This document shows positions 25,545 through 34,650 of a stretch of DNA of 64,000 nt, piece by piece. Source of the DNA: CAZABG01 sp964483465 (lineage in GTDB: Bacteria > Chlamydiota > Chlamydiia > Chlamydiales > Parachlamydiaceae). Position 1 is the stretch's first letter, and every line of letters starts with the position of its first letter. The notes beneath the pieces are model-generated. The model had not been told where the DNA came from, did not search any database, and saw only the letters and a program-made list of their open reading frames with translations. The position numbers and the translations under genes were made by a program. The stretch spans positions 4,720-68,719 of the forward strand of contig CAZABG010000002.1 in assembly GCA_964483465.1 (NCBI GenBank). Direction: 5' to 3'.

Positions 25545-25906
25545 GGGAAGGCAGATCCTCGCTTTTTCGTAAGAAGAAGAGGAAAGTCTGGACTTCAGAA
25601 GAGAGAATACCGGCGAAAGGCCGGGGGCCGTAAGGCTACGGAAAGTGTAACAGAAATTATACCGGCCCTTTTCCGAGTAACATCGGACAAGGGCACAGGG
25701 TGAAATGCCCGCTTCGAGAGCGGTGCGGCACCTTCAGTAATGGAGGGCTAAGACAAACCCTATTCGAAGCAAGATCGAAATGGAGCGATACCGATCTCTC
25801 CGGTGCTCCAGACAAGATCGCTTGAGGGAAAAGGTAACTTTTCCCCTAGAAGAATGAGGATCCAACTCCTTTTAGGAGGGGACAGAATCCGGCTTATCGC
25901 CTTCCC
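25545..25906 (+). ncRNA. rnpB: RNase P RNA, bacterial type A
   Basis: The P1 helix pairs GGGAAGGC (from 25545) with GCCTTCCC (ending 25906). The universal core GAGGAAAGTCTGGAC (canonical GAGGAAAGTCCGGGC with changes) is near 25579. The ACAGAAA motif of the core is near 25651, and the 3' signature ACAGAATCCGGCTTA is near 25882. Length (about 360 nt) is normal. The RNA cleaves tRNA 5' leaders. A short T-run after P1 may terminate it, and a long palindrome lies just downstream. Confidence 0.95.
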
Positions 25907-25922
25907 TTTTTACTTTATGTCA

Positions 25923-26078
25923 GGGCTCCTTCAACAAAAGAAACCGCCTGGCTGAATCTGGCGGGTATCTTTTGAGATATTGCTCCTCAGACATAGCCTC
26001 TGGCTATGCCCTCGTCTCAATATTCAAAATATCCTCCGCCACATTCACCCAATCGGTCCCTTTTCTTTCAGTCGCCCT
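25923..26078. repeat. Long imperfect palindrome downstream of rnpB
   Basis: Two ~75-base arms (25923-25998 and 26002-26078) are imperfect inverted repeats about a TCT centre. The tip is a perfect CATAGCC/GGCTATG stem, and further matches are TTTTGAGATATTG / CAATATTCAAAA and ACCGCCTGG.../...CCAATCGGT. GGGCTCCTTCAA also recurs directly at 25923 and 26090. No ORF is present. It may be a non-autonomous mobile palindrome or a processed hairpin RNA. Nothing else is seen between rnpB and the next gene. Confidence 0.6.
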
Positions 26079-26184
26079 TCCTGTACTTCGGGCTCCTTCA
26101 AGAAAAATGGGATTTCTCCGATTCTTAGTTTCAAGTTAGTCCAATCAGGCCTAGATTCTTAATATTGGCTTAACAAGTTAGTCG

Positions 26185-26190
26185 TATAAT
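26185..26190 (+). promoter_or_regulatory. Perfect -10 box six bases before a GTG start
   Basis: TATAAT at 26185-26190; the GTG start is at 26197. No consensus -35 box at normal spacing. The geometry implies a leaderless mRNA. Confidence 0.4.
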
Positions 26191-26196
26191 TAGAGG

Positions 26197-27402
26197 GTGC
26201 TTTTATTACTTTTAACGCTGTTTCAGTTACATGCCGATCCTTATGTAGGGCAGGATTTTTCCGGTGTTTGGCCAGGATTTAATGCCCAAATGCCTATCGT
26301 TTTGAATTCCATGGAAGGATCAAAAGCGTACAATTTTGATTCTAAGCTTCCGGAAGGCGTTGAGAAAATCGCTTTAGCGCCTGAATATCGGATAGGCGAT
26401 GAGAAAGTCTTTGTCATGCGGTATCAAGATTCCTTTACCCTTATTCACGAATTGTTTCATCGCTTTCAAAAAGATCATTTTGAGTTTAAGGAAAGCAAGG
26501 GATATCCCGATTTATATAACGCGGAAAATCAGGCCTTGATGCAGATTGAAGAAGAGATTCTTTTAAAATATGCTGTGGGGCCAACAGGTGAGTTGAAGAC
26601 TGACTATCTATTGGTTCGGCAGTACCGTATGAGTCATTTGAGCGAGGCATCAATCGTTTTTGAAGATAAGGAAGAAAGGCTTGAAGGGCTCGCCAATTTT
26701 GTGGCGATGAAGGTTACAAGCGATATGCAGCCTATAGTCGTCATGCTGGAAGGGCTTGTTAAAGATAAGAATGTGGTCGATAAATCTCTTAAATGGCGCT
26801 TCTATGTGACAGGAGCCTTGATGGCAGAAATGCTTGAAAGAGAAGGAAAAGATTGGAAGCAAGCCGTTGAAAGTAATTCCCTATTTTCTCGATTTAAGAT
26901 GAATATGGATGAAAATCGTGTGAATGAGCTTCTTGAAAACTATCGGTTCCAGGAAAAGAAGCGAGAGATGACGCATCAGATTGAGAGGATCAAAACAGGA
27001 GTTACGCGTCTTCGTGAGGATTACAAAAATAGCTCTGGACGTGAGATTCAAATCTTATTTGCTTCTTCTCCATCAAGCGGCGGAACAGTTGATAAGATAC
27101 TCGCGCTTAATGAAAATGAAAAGGTGGCTCTTAAAGAGAGCGGAAGAACTGAAAGCGAGGAGTGGGTTTTAGAAACCCAACAGATCCCTTTCATCTTTAA
27201 AACAAAAGAGTCCTTAATTTTTAAATTGCAGAATCAAATTGAAGTCGATGGTCGAAAGTTGAATCTTGAGGATATTAGAGAGCCGGTATCATTCAAAGAA
27301 GTCGCTTGGAATGACCGGCAATCACGATTTAAAAGTAAAAAAGAGGGCATTTTAATCCCTCATGAAAATAGTTTAGAAGTTAGTTTTCGAGCTTCCGATT
27401 GA
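26197..27402 (+). CDS. Putative exported HEXXH metallopeptidase-like protein
   Basis: 401 residues. A short signal peptide-like start (LLLLLTLFQLHADPY) is followed by FTLIHELFHRFQKDHF, a zinc-peptidase HExxH motif with His84, Glu85 and His88. AENQALMQIEEEILLKY follows and may supply a third ligand. The C-terminal half is charged and helical, then β-rich, without a known domain. Because of the signal peptide it would act outside the cytoplasm. GTG is the only start that keeps the signal sequence; an in-frame TAG lies just upstream. Its 3' end overlaps folE by 23 bases, convergently. Confidence 0.65.
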   Translation: MLLLLLTLFQLHADPYVGQDFSGVWPGFNAQMPIVLNSMEGSKAYNFDSKLPEGVEKIALAPEYRIGDEKVFVMRYQDSFTLIHELFHRFQKDHFEFKESKGYPDLYNAENQALMQIEEEILLKYAVGPTGELKTDYLLVRQYRMSHLSEASIVFEDKEERLEGLANFVAMKVTSDMQPIVVMLEGLVKDKNVVDKSLKWRFYVTGALMAEMLEREGKDWKQAVESNSLFSRFKMNMDENRVNELLENYRFQEKKREMTHQIERIKTGVTRLREDYKNSSGREIQILFASSPSSGGTVDKILALNENEKVALKESGRTESEEWVLETQQIPFIFKTKESLIFKLQNQIEVDGRKLNLEDIREPVSFKEVAWNDRQSRFKSKKEGILIPHENSLEVSFRASD

Positions 27403-28039
27403 TGCCTTCAAAGAATTCCCGTCTAATCTGATCGTTATAATCAAATTCGCCCCTTAAGACGTTTGTTACGGTATGGCTTTGTTCATCTTCAATACCGCGC
27501 GCGATCATGCAAAAATGTTCAGCAATAATCGAGACCGCAATATTCTCTGTATCTAATAAGAGTGATAAACTGTCTGCAATTTGGGCGGTTAGCCTTTCCT
27601 GAAGCTGTGGACGTCTTGCAAAATACTTGACGATACGCGGTATTTTAGAGAGGCCGATTAACTTTTTATTTGGGATGTAGGAGACATAAGCGAAGCCGGT
27701 AAAAGGAACAAAATGGTGTTCGCAAAAGCTTGTAAATGAAACTTTAACTAAAACCGTATTCGCTCTATGTTCGTGATGGATCTGCTCTTCAAAGAAATTG
27801 ATATCGGGAAAATTGCCAGCATCAAGCCCTGAAAAAATCTCATTAACGAACATTTTAGCGACTCTCAAAGGGGTGTCCTGAAGCGAATCATCTTTTAAAT
27901 CAAGACCCAGGCACTCCATAATCTCTTTAAAACGGAGCGCGATATAATCTATCTTTTCTTTTTGTGTTCGAGCTTTCGCTTTCGGATTTAAGGGTGTCGG
28001 AAAGCGGGTAATCGAAGGGTCTGCCCCTTTTTTCTTCAT
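27380..28039 (-). CDS. folE: GTP cyclohydrolase I
   Basis: 219 residues, normal for the type I enzyme that makes 7,8-dihydroneopterin triphosphate from GTP, the first step of folate synthesis. FTSFCEHHFVPFTG carries the zinc Cys and catalytic His, and AEHFCMIARGIEDEQSHTVT carries the second zinc Cys and GTP-binding residues. KIPRIVKYFARRPQLQERLT is the conserved central motif. The start overlaps the ABC-F gene stop as ATGA. Confidence 0.95.
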   Translation of the reverse strand: MKKKGADPSITRFPTPLNPKAKARTQKEKIDYIALRFKEIMECLGLDLKDDSLQDTPLRVAKMFVNEIFSGLDAGNFPDINFFEEQIHHEHRANTVLVKVSFTSFCEHHFVPFTGFAYVSYIPNKKLIGLSKIPRIVKYFARRPQLQERLTAQIADSLSLLLDTENIAVSIIAEHFCMIARGIEDEQSHTVTNVLRGEFDYNDQIRREFFEGINRKLEN

Positions 28040-29625
28040 TTTTTTGTACCTTTGCTCGCTAAATACTCTTCGTATTTGCCGTTGTATACTTTTATTCCGT
28101 CCGGTTCAAAAGCTATTATCTTTGTTGCGACCGTTGTAATAAGGTCGCGGTCATGCGTAACTACCAGCACGGTTCCTTTATATTCATTAAGACCCCATCC
28201 TAAGGCAGACACCGCCTCCAAGTCAAGGTGGCCATTGGGCTCGTCTAGTATCAACGTGTTATGTTCTTCAAGCATCATTCCCGCAAGGATTAACCTTGCG
28301 GTTTCGCCCCCTGAAAGAGCCGCTACTTTTTTAAAGGCATCATCGCCTGAAAAGAGCATTTTACCCATAACCGAACGGATATCTTGATCGTATACTCCCG
28401 GTCGGCGCGCTTTAAGCCAGTCAAATGCGTTCATGTCGGTTTTTTTATCAACCACATCTCCGTGGTTTTGCGGGAAATAGCTCACGAGGAGATTATGTCC
28501 CCATTCAATCTTGCCTCGGTCTTGCTCGATGACTTTTGCAAGCATTTTAACAAGCGTGGTTTTACCAAGGCCGTTTGCTCCGATAATACCGACTTTATCG
28601 CCTCGTTGAATTTCGAGATTAAGCTTTTCAATCACTTTTAAATCGTCATACGATTTGGAAATCCCTTCCACTTTCAAAACGATTTGACCCGGTGTTTTTT
28701 CTGCCGGTATAAAGCGGATATAAGGGCGTTGAATATTGGATTGTTTCAATTCTTGAGGCTGCAGGCGATCGATTTCTCTAATTCTCGACTGCACTTGGCT
28801 TGCGCGAGTTCCCGCGCCGAATTTTGCGACGAAGTCTTTCAGCTGTGAAATCTTTTTCTCTTTTGATTTTGCGTCAGCGACGGCTCTATCTCTTACCTGC
28901 GTTTTAGTGTAAACCATTTCATCGTAATTGCCGGGATAAAGAATAATCGTTTCATAATCGATGTCTGCAACGTGGGTCGCGACCGAGTTAAGAAAGTGCC
29001 TATCGTGAGATATAACGATAACGGTTCCCTTATAGTCGTGGAGGAAGTTTTCGAGCCAGCCGATCGATTCGAGGTCGAGGTGGTTCGTAGGTTCGTCCAA
29101 AAGGAGAGCTTGCGGGTCGCCGAAAAGGGCCTGGCAAAGAAGAACCCTGAATTGCGTATCGGTAGGAATTTCTTTCATCTTCATCGAGAAGTACTCGTGC
29201 GGGATGCCCATACCATCCAAAATAACCTCTGCGTTAGACTCGGCGCTATAGCCATCTTCGTCTGCGATAATGCCTTCGAGATCGCCGAGGCGCATGCCGA
29301 CTTCGTCGGTCATTTCCTCGTCGTAAAGCTTGTCGCGCTCTTTAAGAGCCTCCCAAAGGCGCTTATTACCCATGATAACGCAGTCAAGGACTGCCATATC
29401 CGCAAAGTCCTCAATATTCTGTTTCAAAATGCCCACTTTATCAGGCAGGGTGACAGAGCCGCCGTCCGGGTCTACCATCTTCATAATAATTTTTAGAAGG
29501 GTAGTTTTGCCGGCTCCATTAGGTCCCGTGAGGGCATAACGCCTCTCTGGGTTAAAGGTGAGGGTGACTCCATCGAAAAGGATTTTTGTGCCGAATTTCT
29601 TTGAAACATTATTAAGGGTAATCAT
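28036..29625 (-). CDS. ABC-F family ribosome-associated ATPase
   Basis: 529 residues with two ATP-binding cassettes and no membrane segment. Domain one has ALTGPNGAGKTTLL (Walker A) and ALLLDEPTNHLD (Walker B). Domain two has GIIGANGLGKTTLV, a clear LSGGE signature and TLILDEPNGHLD. The linker (about 240-300) is the charged P-site tRNA interaction motif region. Several ABC-F proteins act on ribosomes to relieve stalling or protect against antibiotics; the YbiT/EttA type fits best. In domain one the LSGGE signature is replaced by a degenerate TDTQFRVLLCQAL, as in YbiT-like members. Confidence 0.9.
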   Translation of the reverse strand: MITLNNVSKKFGTKILFDGVTLTFNPERRYALTGPNGAGKTTLLKIIMKMVDPDGGSVTLPDKVGILKQNIEDFADMAVLDCVIMGNKRLWEALKERDKLYDEEMTDEVGMRLGDLEGIIADEDGYSAESNAEVILDGMGIPHEYFSMKMKEIPTDTQFRVLLCQALFGDPQALLLDEPTNHLDLESIGWLENFLHDYKGTVIVISHDRHFLNSVATHVADIDYETIILYPGNYDEMVYTKTQVRDRAVADAKSKEKKISQLKDFVAKFGAGTRASQVQSRIREIDRLQPQELKQSNIQRPYIRFIPAEKTPGQIVLKVEGISKSYDDLKVIEKLNLEIQRGDKVGIIGANGLGKTTLVKMLAKVIEQDRGKIEWGHNLLVSYFPQNHGDVVDKKTDMNAFDWLKARRPGVYDQDIRSVMGKMLFSGDDAFKKVAALSGGETARLILAGMMLEEHNTLILDEPNGHLDLEAVSALGWGLNEYKGTVLVVTHDRDLITTVATKIIAFEPDGIKVYNGKYEEYLASKGTKK

Positions 29626-29703
29626 GGGAAATAAAATACTATAGGGACGAATTCTTTTCCGCTATAAGTTTGCTGCCTTAATCATTTCTTTACGGAAATT
29701 ATT

Positions 29704-29709
29704 TATAAT
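29704..29709 (+). promoter_or_regulatory. -10 box six bases before an ATG start
   Basis: TATAAT at 29704-29709 with ATG at 29716 and no Shine-Dalgarno between them. It would drive the four-gene cluster that follows, as a leaderless first cistron. Confidence 0.4.
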
Positions 29710-29715
29710 GTTTCT

Positions 29716-30966
29716 ATGCAAACTAACAATCAACTAGATTTCTTAGGCCAATTTACACTTTGGGCAGATTGGCATAGAAATGGTCTTTTAAATCCTTATT
29801 CTTCAGAAGATTCTGATTCTAGCGAACAAGGAGTCATTTTTCGCGGAGATTTTAAAAGGCATATTTATAATTTCTTATCCCATTCAAAATTTGAATTAGC
29901 TTCTCTTGCTCAAGCTGTCGCAACCGTTGCACTTTCTCCTATTGCCATTTTTGCTGAAATTTATAGTTTAGCTCGAGGCTCGATTAACGCATCAACCTGT
30001 TTAATAAATATTTTAACCATCCCCAAGCACATCATCCTATCAATTTTTGAAACAGCTTTTTGTGTTGCAAAAACAGTTAATAAGGTTGCATCGGCCGTCT
30101 CAATTGAAGTGGGATATTTAGCCTGGCATGGAGGCGAAAAGCTCGTCAGAGTCATCACGGGGACGACAGATTCAGTTCTTTCAGATTCATCCAATATTCG
30201 TGATATTGTTTATCATGCAATTGGGATGACACTTCTTGCCGCAACGCTCGCCTTCATTCCTGTTCCTCCTATCCAATTGATTGCCCTTCCGATAATTCTT
30301 GGATCTATTTATGGAACCCTTAACAATCAATTTACTGTTAGGGAATGCCCTGAATATTACACGATGGGGCACTATTATGACGGAACTGAATTGCGAGGGC
30401 ATGCGATCAAATCAAATAATTTGTTCATTAAACCGATTGTGACCGGCACCTATGCAACAACCATAATCACCAAGTTTGCTGGGGTTATTCTATCTGCAGC
30501 TGGGACTCTTCCTTATACGTCTCAGATCCTTTCGGTTTCTTTAGCGGGCGCTTTGATTGCAGGAACATGCGTAATCGCGCTTTTAGCTGCCCATGTTTTC
30601 TCAACCTTAAAGAAAAATGCAATTCAAAAAAATCTTGATGCTTACGCCACATTGCTTAAGTTTGAATGGAATGATGAAAATCGAAACAAGACATGGTGGG
30701 GTGAACTTTCGGAAATGCGAAACAAGCAGATTGAAACAATAAGGAGCGAGCTTGAATCTAAGCCGGATGAACTTGAACAATTTAATACAAAGCTCGAAGA
30801 GTTAACAAGCGCTATCGAATCGAATATTCTCTCTTCCGATCTTCCAGTAAAGTACATTGTCGGTTGGCAGGCAAACAATACACGTAATCTAACAGGATAT
30901 GTGTTTGCAGGGGGAGGAGCTGTTCTCCTTTCCGTTTCGGCAGTGTTTATTAGAATTTTTGCATAG
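29716..30966 (+). CDS. Membrane protein of unknown function, first gene of a four-gene cluster
   Basis: 416 residues. Hydrophobic stretches occur near 60-85 (SLAQAVATVALSPIAIFAEIYSL region), 150-195 (GMTLLAATLAFIPVPPIQLIALPIILGS), 245-295 and at the extreme C-terminus (AGGGAVLLSVSAVFIRIF). The region 300-380 is a charged helix. Paired hydrophobic lobes resemble chlamydial inclusion-membrane proteins, but no specific family is recognised. It is separated by nine bases from the FAD enzyme gene. Confidence 0.6.
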   Translation: MQTNNQLDFLGQFTLWADWHRNGLLNPYSSEDSDSSEQGVIFRGDFKRHIYNFLSHSKFELASLAQAVATVALSPIAIFAEIYSLARGSINASTCLINILTIPKHIILSIFETAFCVAKTVNKVASAVSIEVGYLAWHGGEKLVRVITGTTDSVLSDSSNIRDIVYHAIGMTLLAATLAFIPVPPIQLIALPIILGSIYGTLNNQFTVRECPEYYTMGHYYDGTELRGHAIKSNNLFIKPIVTGTYATTIITKFAGVILSAAGTLPYTSQILSVSLAGALIAGTCVIALLAAHVFSTLKKNAIQKNLDAYATLLKFEWNDENRNKTWWGELSEMRNKQIETIRSELESKPDELEQFNTKLEELTSAIESNILSSDLPVKYIVGWQANNTRNLTGYVFAGGGAVLLSVSAVFIRIFA

Positions 30967-30975
30967 CAGGATGAT

Positions 30976-32205
30976 ATGTCAAATGTTACTCATTTAGTTG
31001 TTGGAGGAGGCCCGATTGGTCTTTATACCGCGGCTGTCGCGAAGATGGAGAATCCTGATCTTCAAATCGCCGTTTCAGAAAAACCTTTTTCCAGGACCCA
31101 TAACCTCCGTATCGATCCTAGTTCTTTTGCAGGTTGTCCCGATCATCCTGTTATGAAAGAATTCCTTGACGAATGCAAAAAACAGCGCTTTATCATTCGA
31201 ACGAATGTCATCGAGCAGATGTGTAAAAAAATGCTTAAAGAATTGAATGTTCCTATCGTTTCAGAAGTCGCGCCGGAAGAACTAAAGAGTAAATATCCAA
31301 ATATCAAGCATGTCGTTTTGGCGGATGGCGTTCAAGGTTCATTCAGCCCTAAAATCTTTAATGATAATGATAAACCCCTTGTTCGTGAAAATTTAAATCA
31401 GCTGGCTCAAGTTACCTATGATGCGATTGGCTCTGCCGAACAATTGTCTTATTTAAATAAAGTAACTCAAGACAAAGTAGCGCTCGGTTCGGGACAAGAA
31501 ACAATAGGCAAGGAAAAAGAAGGTAAGACAGCGGTTACAGTTAGACTCTTTATTAGTGAAGAAACCGCTAATAGAATGCGTCCTGATGGTAAAAGTAAAA
31601 AGTATGCACTCTATAAATCTTTTAATTTTTCCGAGCTTGATAAAGATAACAAAATCGGAAAGCCTTCCGAGGTAGATAAAGTTCTTTTAAAGCAAGCTCG
31701 TGGCTGGATAAAAGCAAGGGCGAGATATACCGGAGAAAAAATTGATAAAAGAACCGCTGTCGTAAACGTTATTCCATTAAACAGTAAAATTCAGGGTTCT
31801 TGTGTCAAAGAGATAGAAGGCGTTACCTATACGCGTGTTGGGGATTCTTTTGCTTTCGTTCCTTATTTTAGAGCGTTGAATCTTGGGCTTATCTGTGCAA
31901 CTCAACTCGGCCGCACGCTTGCGAATAAGCCGATTAATCAAAGGGCTACCTGGATTCCATTCATCAAAGCCGATGGAGTTGTACATGGCAATGCGAGCGA
32001 CGCATATAAAGCTTATTCGAAATTCGCGTTCACTTCAGCCAAAGTGGAGGCGGTATTTGCTAGAATTAAGAATTTCTTTATCAAGGCATATAACGCCTAT
32101 ACGCGGCTCTTTGGACTGATTTATCGTAAATTGGGAATTATTCGCACAATTCATGATGAAGATGAAAGAGTCTTGGTTTCAAGTCCATCCTTGATAGAAT
32201 CTTAA
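30976..32205 (+). CDS. MICAL-like / aromatic-hydroxylase-type FAD monooxygenase
   Basis: 409 residues. An N-terminal Rossmann fold, HLVVGGGPIGLYTAAVA (Gly10-Gly15), binds FAD ADP, with the acidic residue Glu35 ending strand two. The following SEKPFSRTHNLRIDP resembles the EKRxxFSRxNVLHLW element of MICAL flavin monooxygenases. HVVLADGVQGSFSP matches the second FAD motif (ADG). MICALs oxidise actin methionines. The C-terminal ~120 residues are basic and helical without a known domain. Host-directed function is inference; a metabolic hydroxylase remains possible. Confidence 0.65.
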   Translation: MSNVTHLVVGGGPIGLYTAAVAKMENPDLQIAVSEKPFSRTHNLRIDPSSFAGCPDHPVMKEFLDECKKQRFIIRTNVIEQMCKKMLKELNVPIVSEVAPEELKSKYPNIKHVVLADGVQGSFSPKIFNDNDKPLVRENLNQLAQVTYDAIGSAEQLSYLNKVTQDKVALGSGQETIGKEKEGKTAVTVRLFISEETANRMRPDGKSKKYALYKSFNFSELDKDNKIGKPSEVDKVLLKQARGWIKARARYTGEKIDKRTAVVNVIPLNSKIQGSCVKEIEGVTYTRVGDSFAFVPYFRALNLGLICATQLGRTLANKPINQRATWIPFIKADGVVHGNASDAYKAYSKFAFTSAKVEAVFARIKNFFIKAYNAYTRLFGLIYRKLGIIRTIHDEDERVLVSSPSLIES

Positions 32206-32274
32206 CGGTTTTTTTATGCTGCATTTGCAATCTTACGTTATGATAAGTGTTTTACAACTGAAAAAGAGGTTTTT

Positions 32275-34020
32275 ATGAATTCTGTGCAAACGGCAGACAG
32301 GCTTCCCGTAACGGTCGTCGCACGCCATTCACTAATGCGTTCGTTTTTAAAATTGGCCGAAACTATTTTCGTCACACCGATTGGTTCAGCAGTTAATCTG
32401 TCGCTGCGTTTCGTTAAGTTGATTACATGGGATGCGGGTCATGCAGGGGTTCTTAAAGTCCTTGGGTATCATGAAGAGGCGGCAAGCTCATTTGAATTAA
32501 GCTATCTGAAGACGGTCAGAGTTGTGCGCGACATCCTCTTTATTCCCGATGCAGTACGTTCCTCTTTCACTGATATGGTGTCAGCTCCGGTTGAATTTGA
32601 AGATGATCTGAATAAGATACGCACAGAGGACTATCTAAGTGTTACGCACACAAAGAAGTTTGAGCAGTTTTCGAGTTACCTCCATGGCCGAAGAAACTTT
32701 GAGATCGTTAAGCCAGATGGAATCAAGGAATTCGCCGCCGAATCCGACGGCGCTCTGAATACCGTTATGGCGTCGCACTTTTTGAAGCCTGACGTAATGG
32801 CAATCAATTTTGGTATTCCCAATGTTGCCTCATTCATTACAGAGGCGAAAGAGGATGAATCAATCCAAACCGTAAAAGTTGATGCGAAATCGCTTAAACG
32901 CGATAAAATGAGTTTTCACGCCACGAACGGTAAGATTCAGTCAGGCATTTTCTTTGTACCGACGAATCTTCCTAAAGAAGCTTTGGACAGGTTTAAGGCT
33001 TCCTCTAAGCAGCATGAGGGTCGCTCCGATATCACCTGTGTGAATACCAACTGCCGAGTTCTTGAAGATGCGGGCTTTACCATCGAAGGCAAAAAGATGG
33101 ATGATACTATTTTCCCGACTACTCTTATGGAGCATTTTCTCTTTAGAGACGTTTTCTATACTGATGCATCGGGCAAAAAGCATAAAGTCCATTTCGATAT
33201 CATAAATACCACCTCGCACAGCTTGGAAGAGCATTACGAAAAAATTGATCTTGCGGTTCTCGGCACCAGGCTTCGTCATAAGCGGCGAAACGCCGATTCT
33301 GAAGAAAGCCGAAAAGCACGCGGAATTGCTGCAAAAGCCCTTATTGCCGAGGAAAAGAAGCGTATTTCGGAAGTTAAGTCGTCAGAGGAAGCTCTTCAAG
33401 ACTTAAAAAAGCGCAAAATCAGCGTCTCCGTTTCATCTAGCTTAGGTGATATAATTTCCCGCTTCTGGGGTCGTCATACGATATACGAGGTGGATCTTTC
33501 CGATAAAACAGAAGAAATCTCAAAGGCATTTGAAGGCAAGGGAAAGCTTCCTCCGTTCCCTCATGAAAAACCAAGCCTTGCAACTCGTATCAAGCGTGAT
33601 TTCCTCTTTTCAAAACCGATGATCAACTTTCTTCGCAGACACATCATGGGGAGTACTGACACACTCTATCTGGATATGAACGATCTTTTTAACCATCTGA
33701 AATCGACTAATGGTGAGAAGTTAAATTATGTGGTTCTAGGGGATAAAGTGGTACTTGCAAAAGTCAAAGCCAATGAAGTGCAAGAAGGGGCGCGAAAGCT
33801 GGCCGATTGGGCCCTTAGCAAGCATGCTTTGATTGCCGGACGTAAATCGGTTTATTGTTCGGGAGAGCTTTGGTATGAAAAATCAAAAGATCGGTTTATG
33901 GCAAATAAAGATTCTGGCACCTACATGCCGGATGATGAACGTCTTAAGATCGCGGTCGACTTGATAAATGGTATTTTTGAAACCAAACAAGCAGGCAATG
34001 CCTTTGAGGCGGTTATTTAA
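32275..34020 (+). CDS. Large unknown protein of the four-gene cluster
   Basis: 581 residues, not recognised. The N-terminal ~110 residues hold a weakly hydrophobic pattern (TPIGSAVNLSLRFVKLITW; VRDILFIPDAVRSSFTDM). The centre has DITCVNTNCRVLEDAGF followed by HFLFRDVFYTDASGKKHKVHFDI, and a basic helical linker lies near 335-385. The C-terminus includes DTLYLDMNDLFNHLKS. No signal peptide. GAGG lies seven bases before the ATG. It and the neighbouring 187-residue protein have similar N-terminal plans. Confidence 0.6.
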   Translation: MNSVQTADRLPVTVVARHSLMRSFLKLAETIFVTPIGSAVNLSLRFVKLITWDAGHAGVLKVLGYHEEAASSFELSYLKTVRVVRDILFIPDAVRSSFTDMVSAPVEFEDDLNKIRTEDYLSVTHTKKFEQFSSYLHGRRNFEIVKPDGIKEFAAESDGALNTVMASHFLKPDVMAINFGIPNVASFITEAKEDESIQTVKVDAKSLKRDKMSFHATNGKIQSGIFFVPTNLPKEALDRFKASSKQHEGRSDITCVNTNCRVLEDAGFTIEGKKMDDTIFPTTLMEHFLFRDVFYTDASGKKHKVHFDIINTTSHSLEEHYEKIDLAVLGTRLRHKRRNADSEESRKARGIAAKALIAEEKKRISEVKSSEEALQDLKKRKISVSVSSSLGDIISRFWGRHTIYEVDLSDKTEEISKAFEGKGKLPPFPHEKPSLATRIKRDFLFSKPMINFLRRHIMGSTDTLYLDMNDLFNHLKSTNGEKLNYVVLGDKVVLAKVKANEVQEGARKLADWALSKHALIAGRKSVYCSGELWYEKSKDRFMANKDSGTYMPDDERLKIAVDLINGIFETKQAGNAFEAVI

Positions 34021-34022
34021 AG

Positions 34023-34586
34023 ATGTCGATTCCATATAACCCTAATCTTAGTTTAGATAGTTGCTATAAGAATTCCTTTGCGGGCATTCTTTCTCACGAG
34101 CCCTCTCTTTATCAGGGTAGCCAGGTAAAGCGTGCGGCAAAAGAGGCTATAGCAAATCTCTTTAAAGAGCCTGTAGTAAGAGGCGTCCAGCTTCTTCGCG
34201 ATGCGGCAAGACTCGTGTTGAAAGTTCCTATTAGAGCTATTTTTACCCCAATTTTCATGGAGAAAAACTGGCGCGAGCTTGAGCGCGCAAAGGTCAACGT
34301 AAAGCTTACGGGCTATGCCTTTATCCAACTTGCTTCGGTTCCTGTCAAATTTGCCGTCGCTCTTGCTGCCCTTGCCGCCTGCTCTTTTTCACAAGAAACG
34401 GCGAAAAGGTGGCTTGATGGCAGTCATAAATGGACCGCCTATTTTGACGGTAGAGCCTCTCAATTGGAGGCTCTTAAAGAAGAGGGTGCTAAGAAATCCA
34501 AGAGCCGCGAGGAGTTTGAGACTTATAAAGCGTGGCTTTATCGCTTTGATCCGAGTGTGTGCCGCAAAGTTCCAGATAGCAATTGA
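34023..34586 (+). CDS. Hypothetical protein with a hydrophobic patch, last gene of the cluster
   Basis: 187 residues, starting three bases after the previous stop. VLKVPIRAIFTPIFMEKNW and YAFIQLASVPVKFAVALAALAACSF form a possible membrane hairpin near 60-125. The remainder is charged (LEALKEEGAKKSKSREEFETYKAW). Position and composition suggest it works with the 581-residue protein. No family recognised. Confidence 0.55.
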   Translation: MSIPYNPNLSLDSCYKNSFAGILSHEPSLYQGSQVKRAAKEAIANLFKEPVVRGVQLLRDAARLVLKVPIRAIFTPIFMEKNWRELERAKVNVKLTGYAFIQLASVPVKFAVALAALAACSFSQETAKRWLDGSHKWTAYFDGRASQLEALKEEGAKKSKSREEFETYKAWLYRFDPSVCRKVPDSN

Positions 34587-34623
34587 TCAGAAGCTTTTAG
34601 TGTCTTGATGATGCCTAAATTCT

Positions 34624-34650
34624 CGGATAAAAGGTTTTTCCTTTTATCCG
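34624..34650. terminator. Bidirectional terminator between convergent genes
   Basis: A perfect 11-bp stem (CGGATAAAAGG / CCTTTTATCCG) with a TTTTT loop. It overlaps the stop codon of the minus-strand gene and follows the four-gene cluster. Confidence 0.75.

Noticed and set aside
28972..29496. 174-codon plus-strand ORF inside the ABC-F gene
   Set aside because: It is antisense to a strongly conserved ABC-F coding sequence with both Walker motifs; composition is a shadow of that gene.
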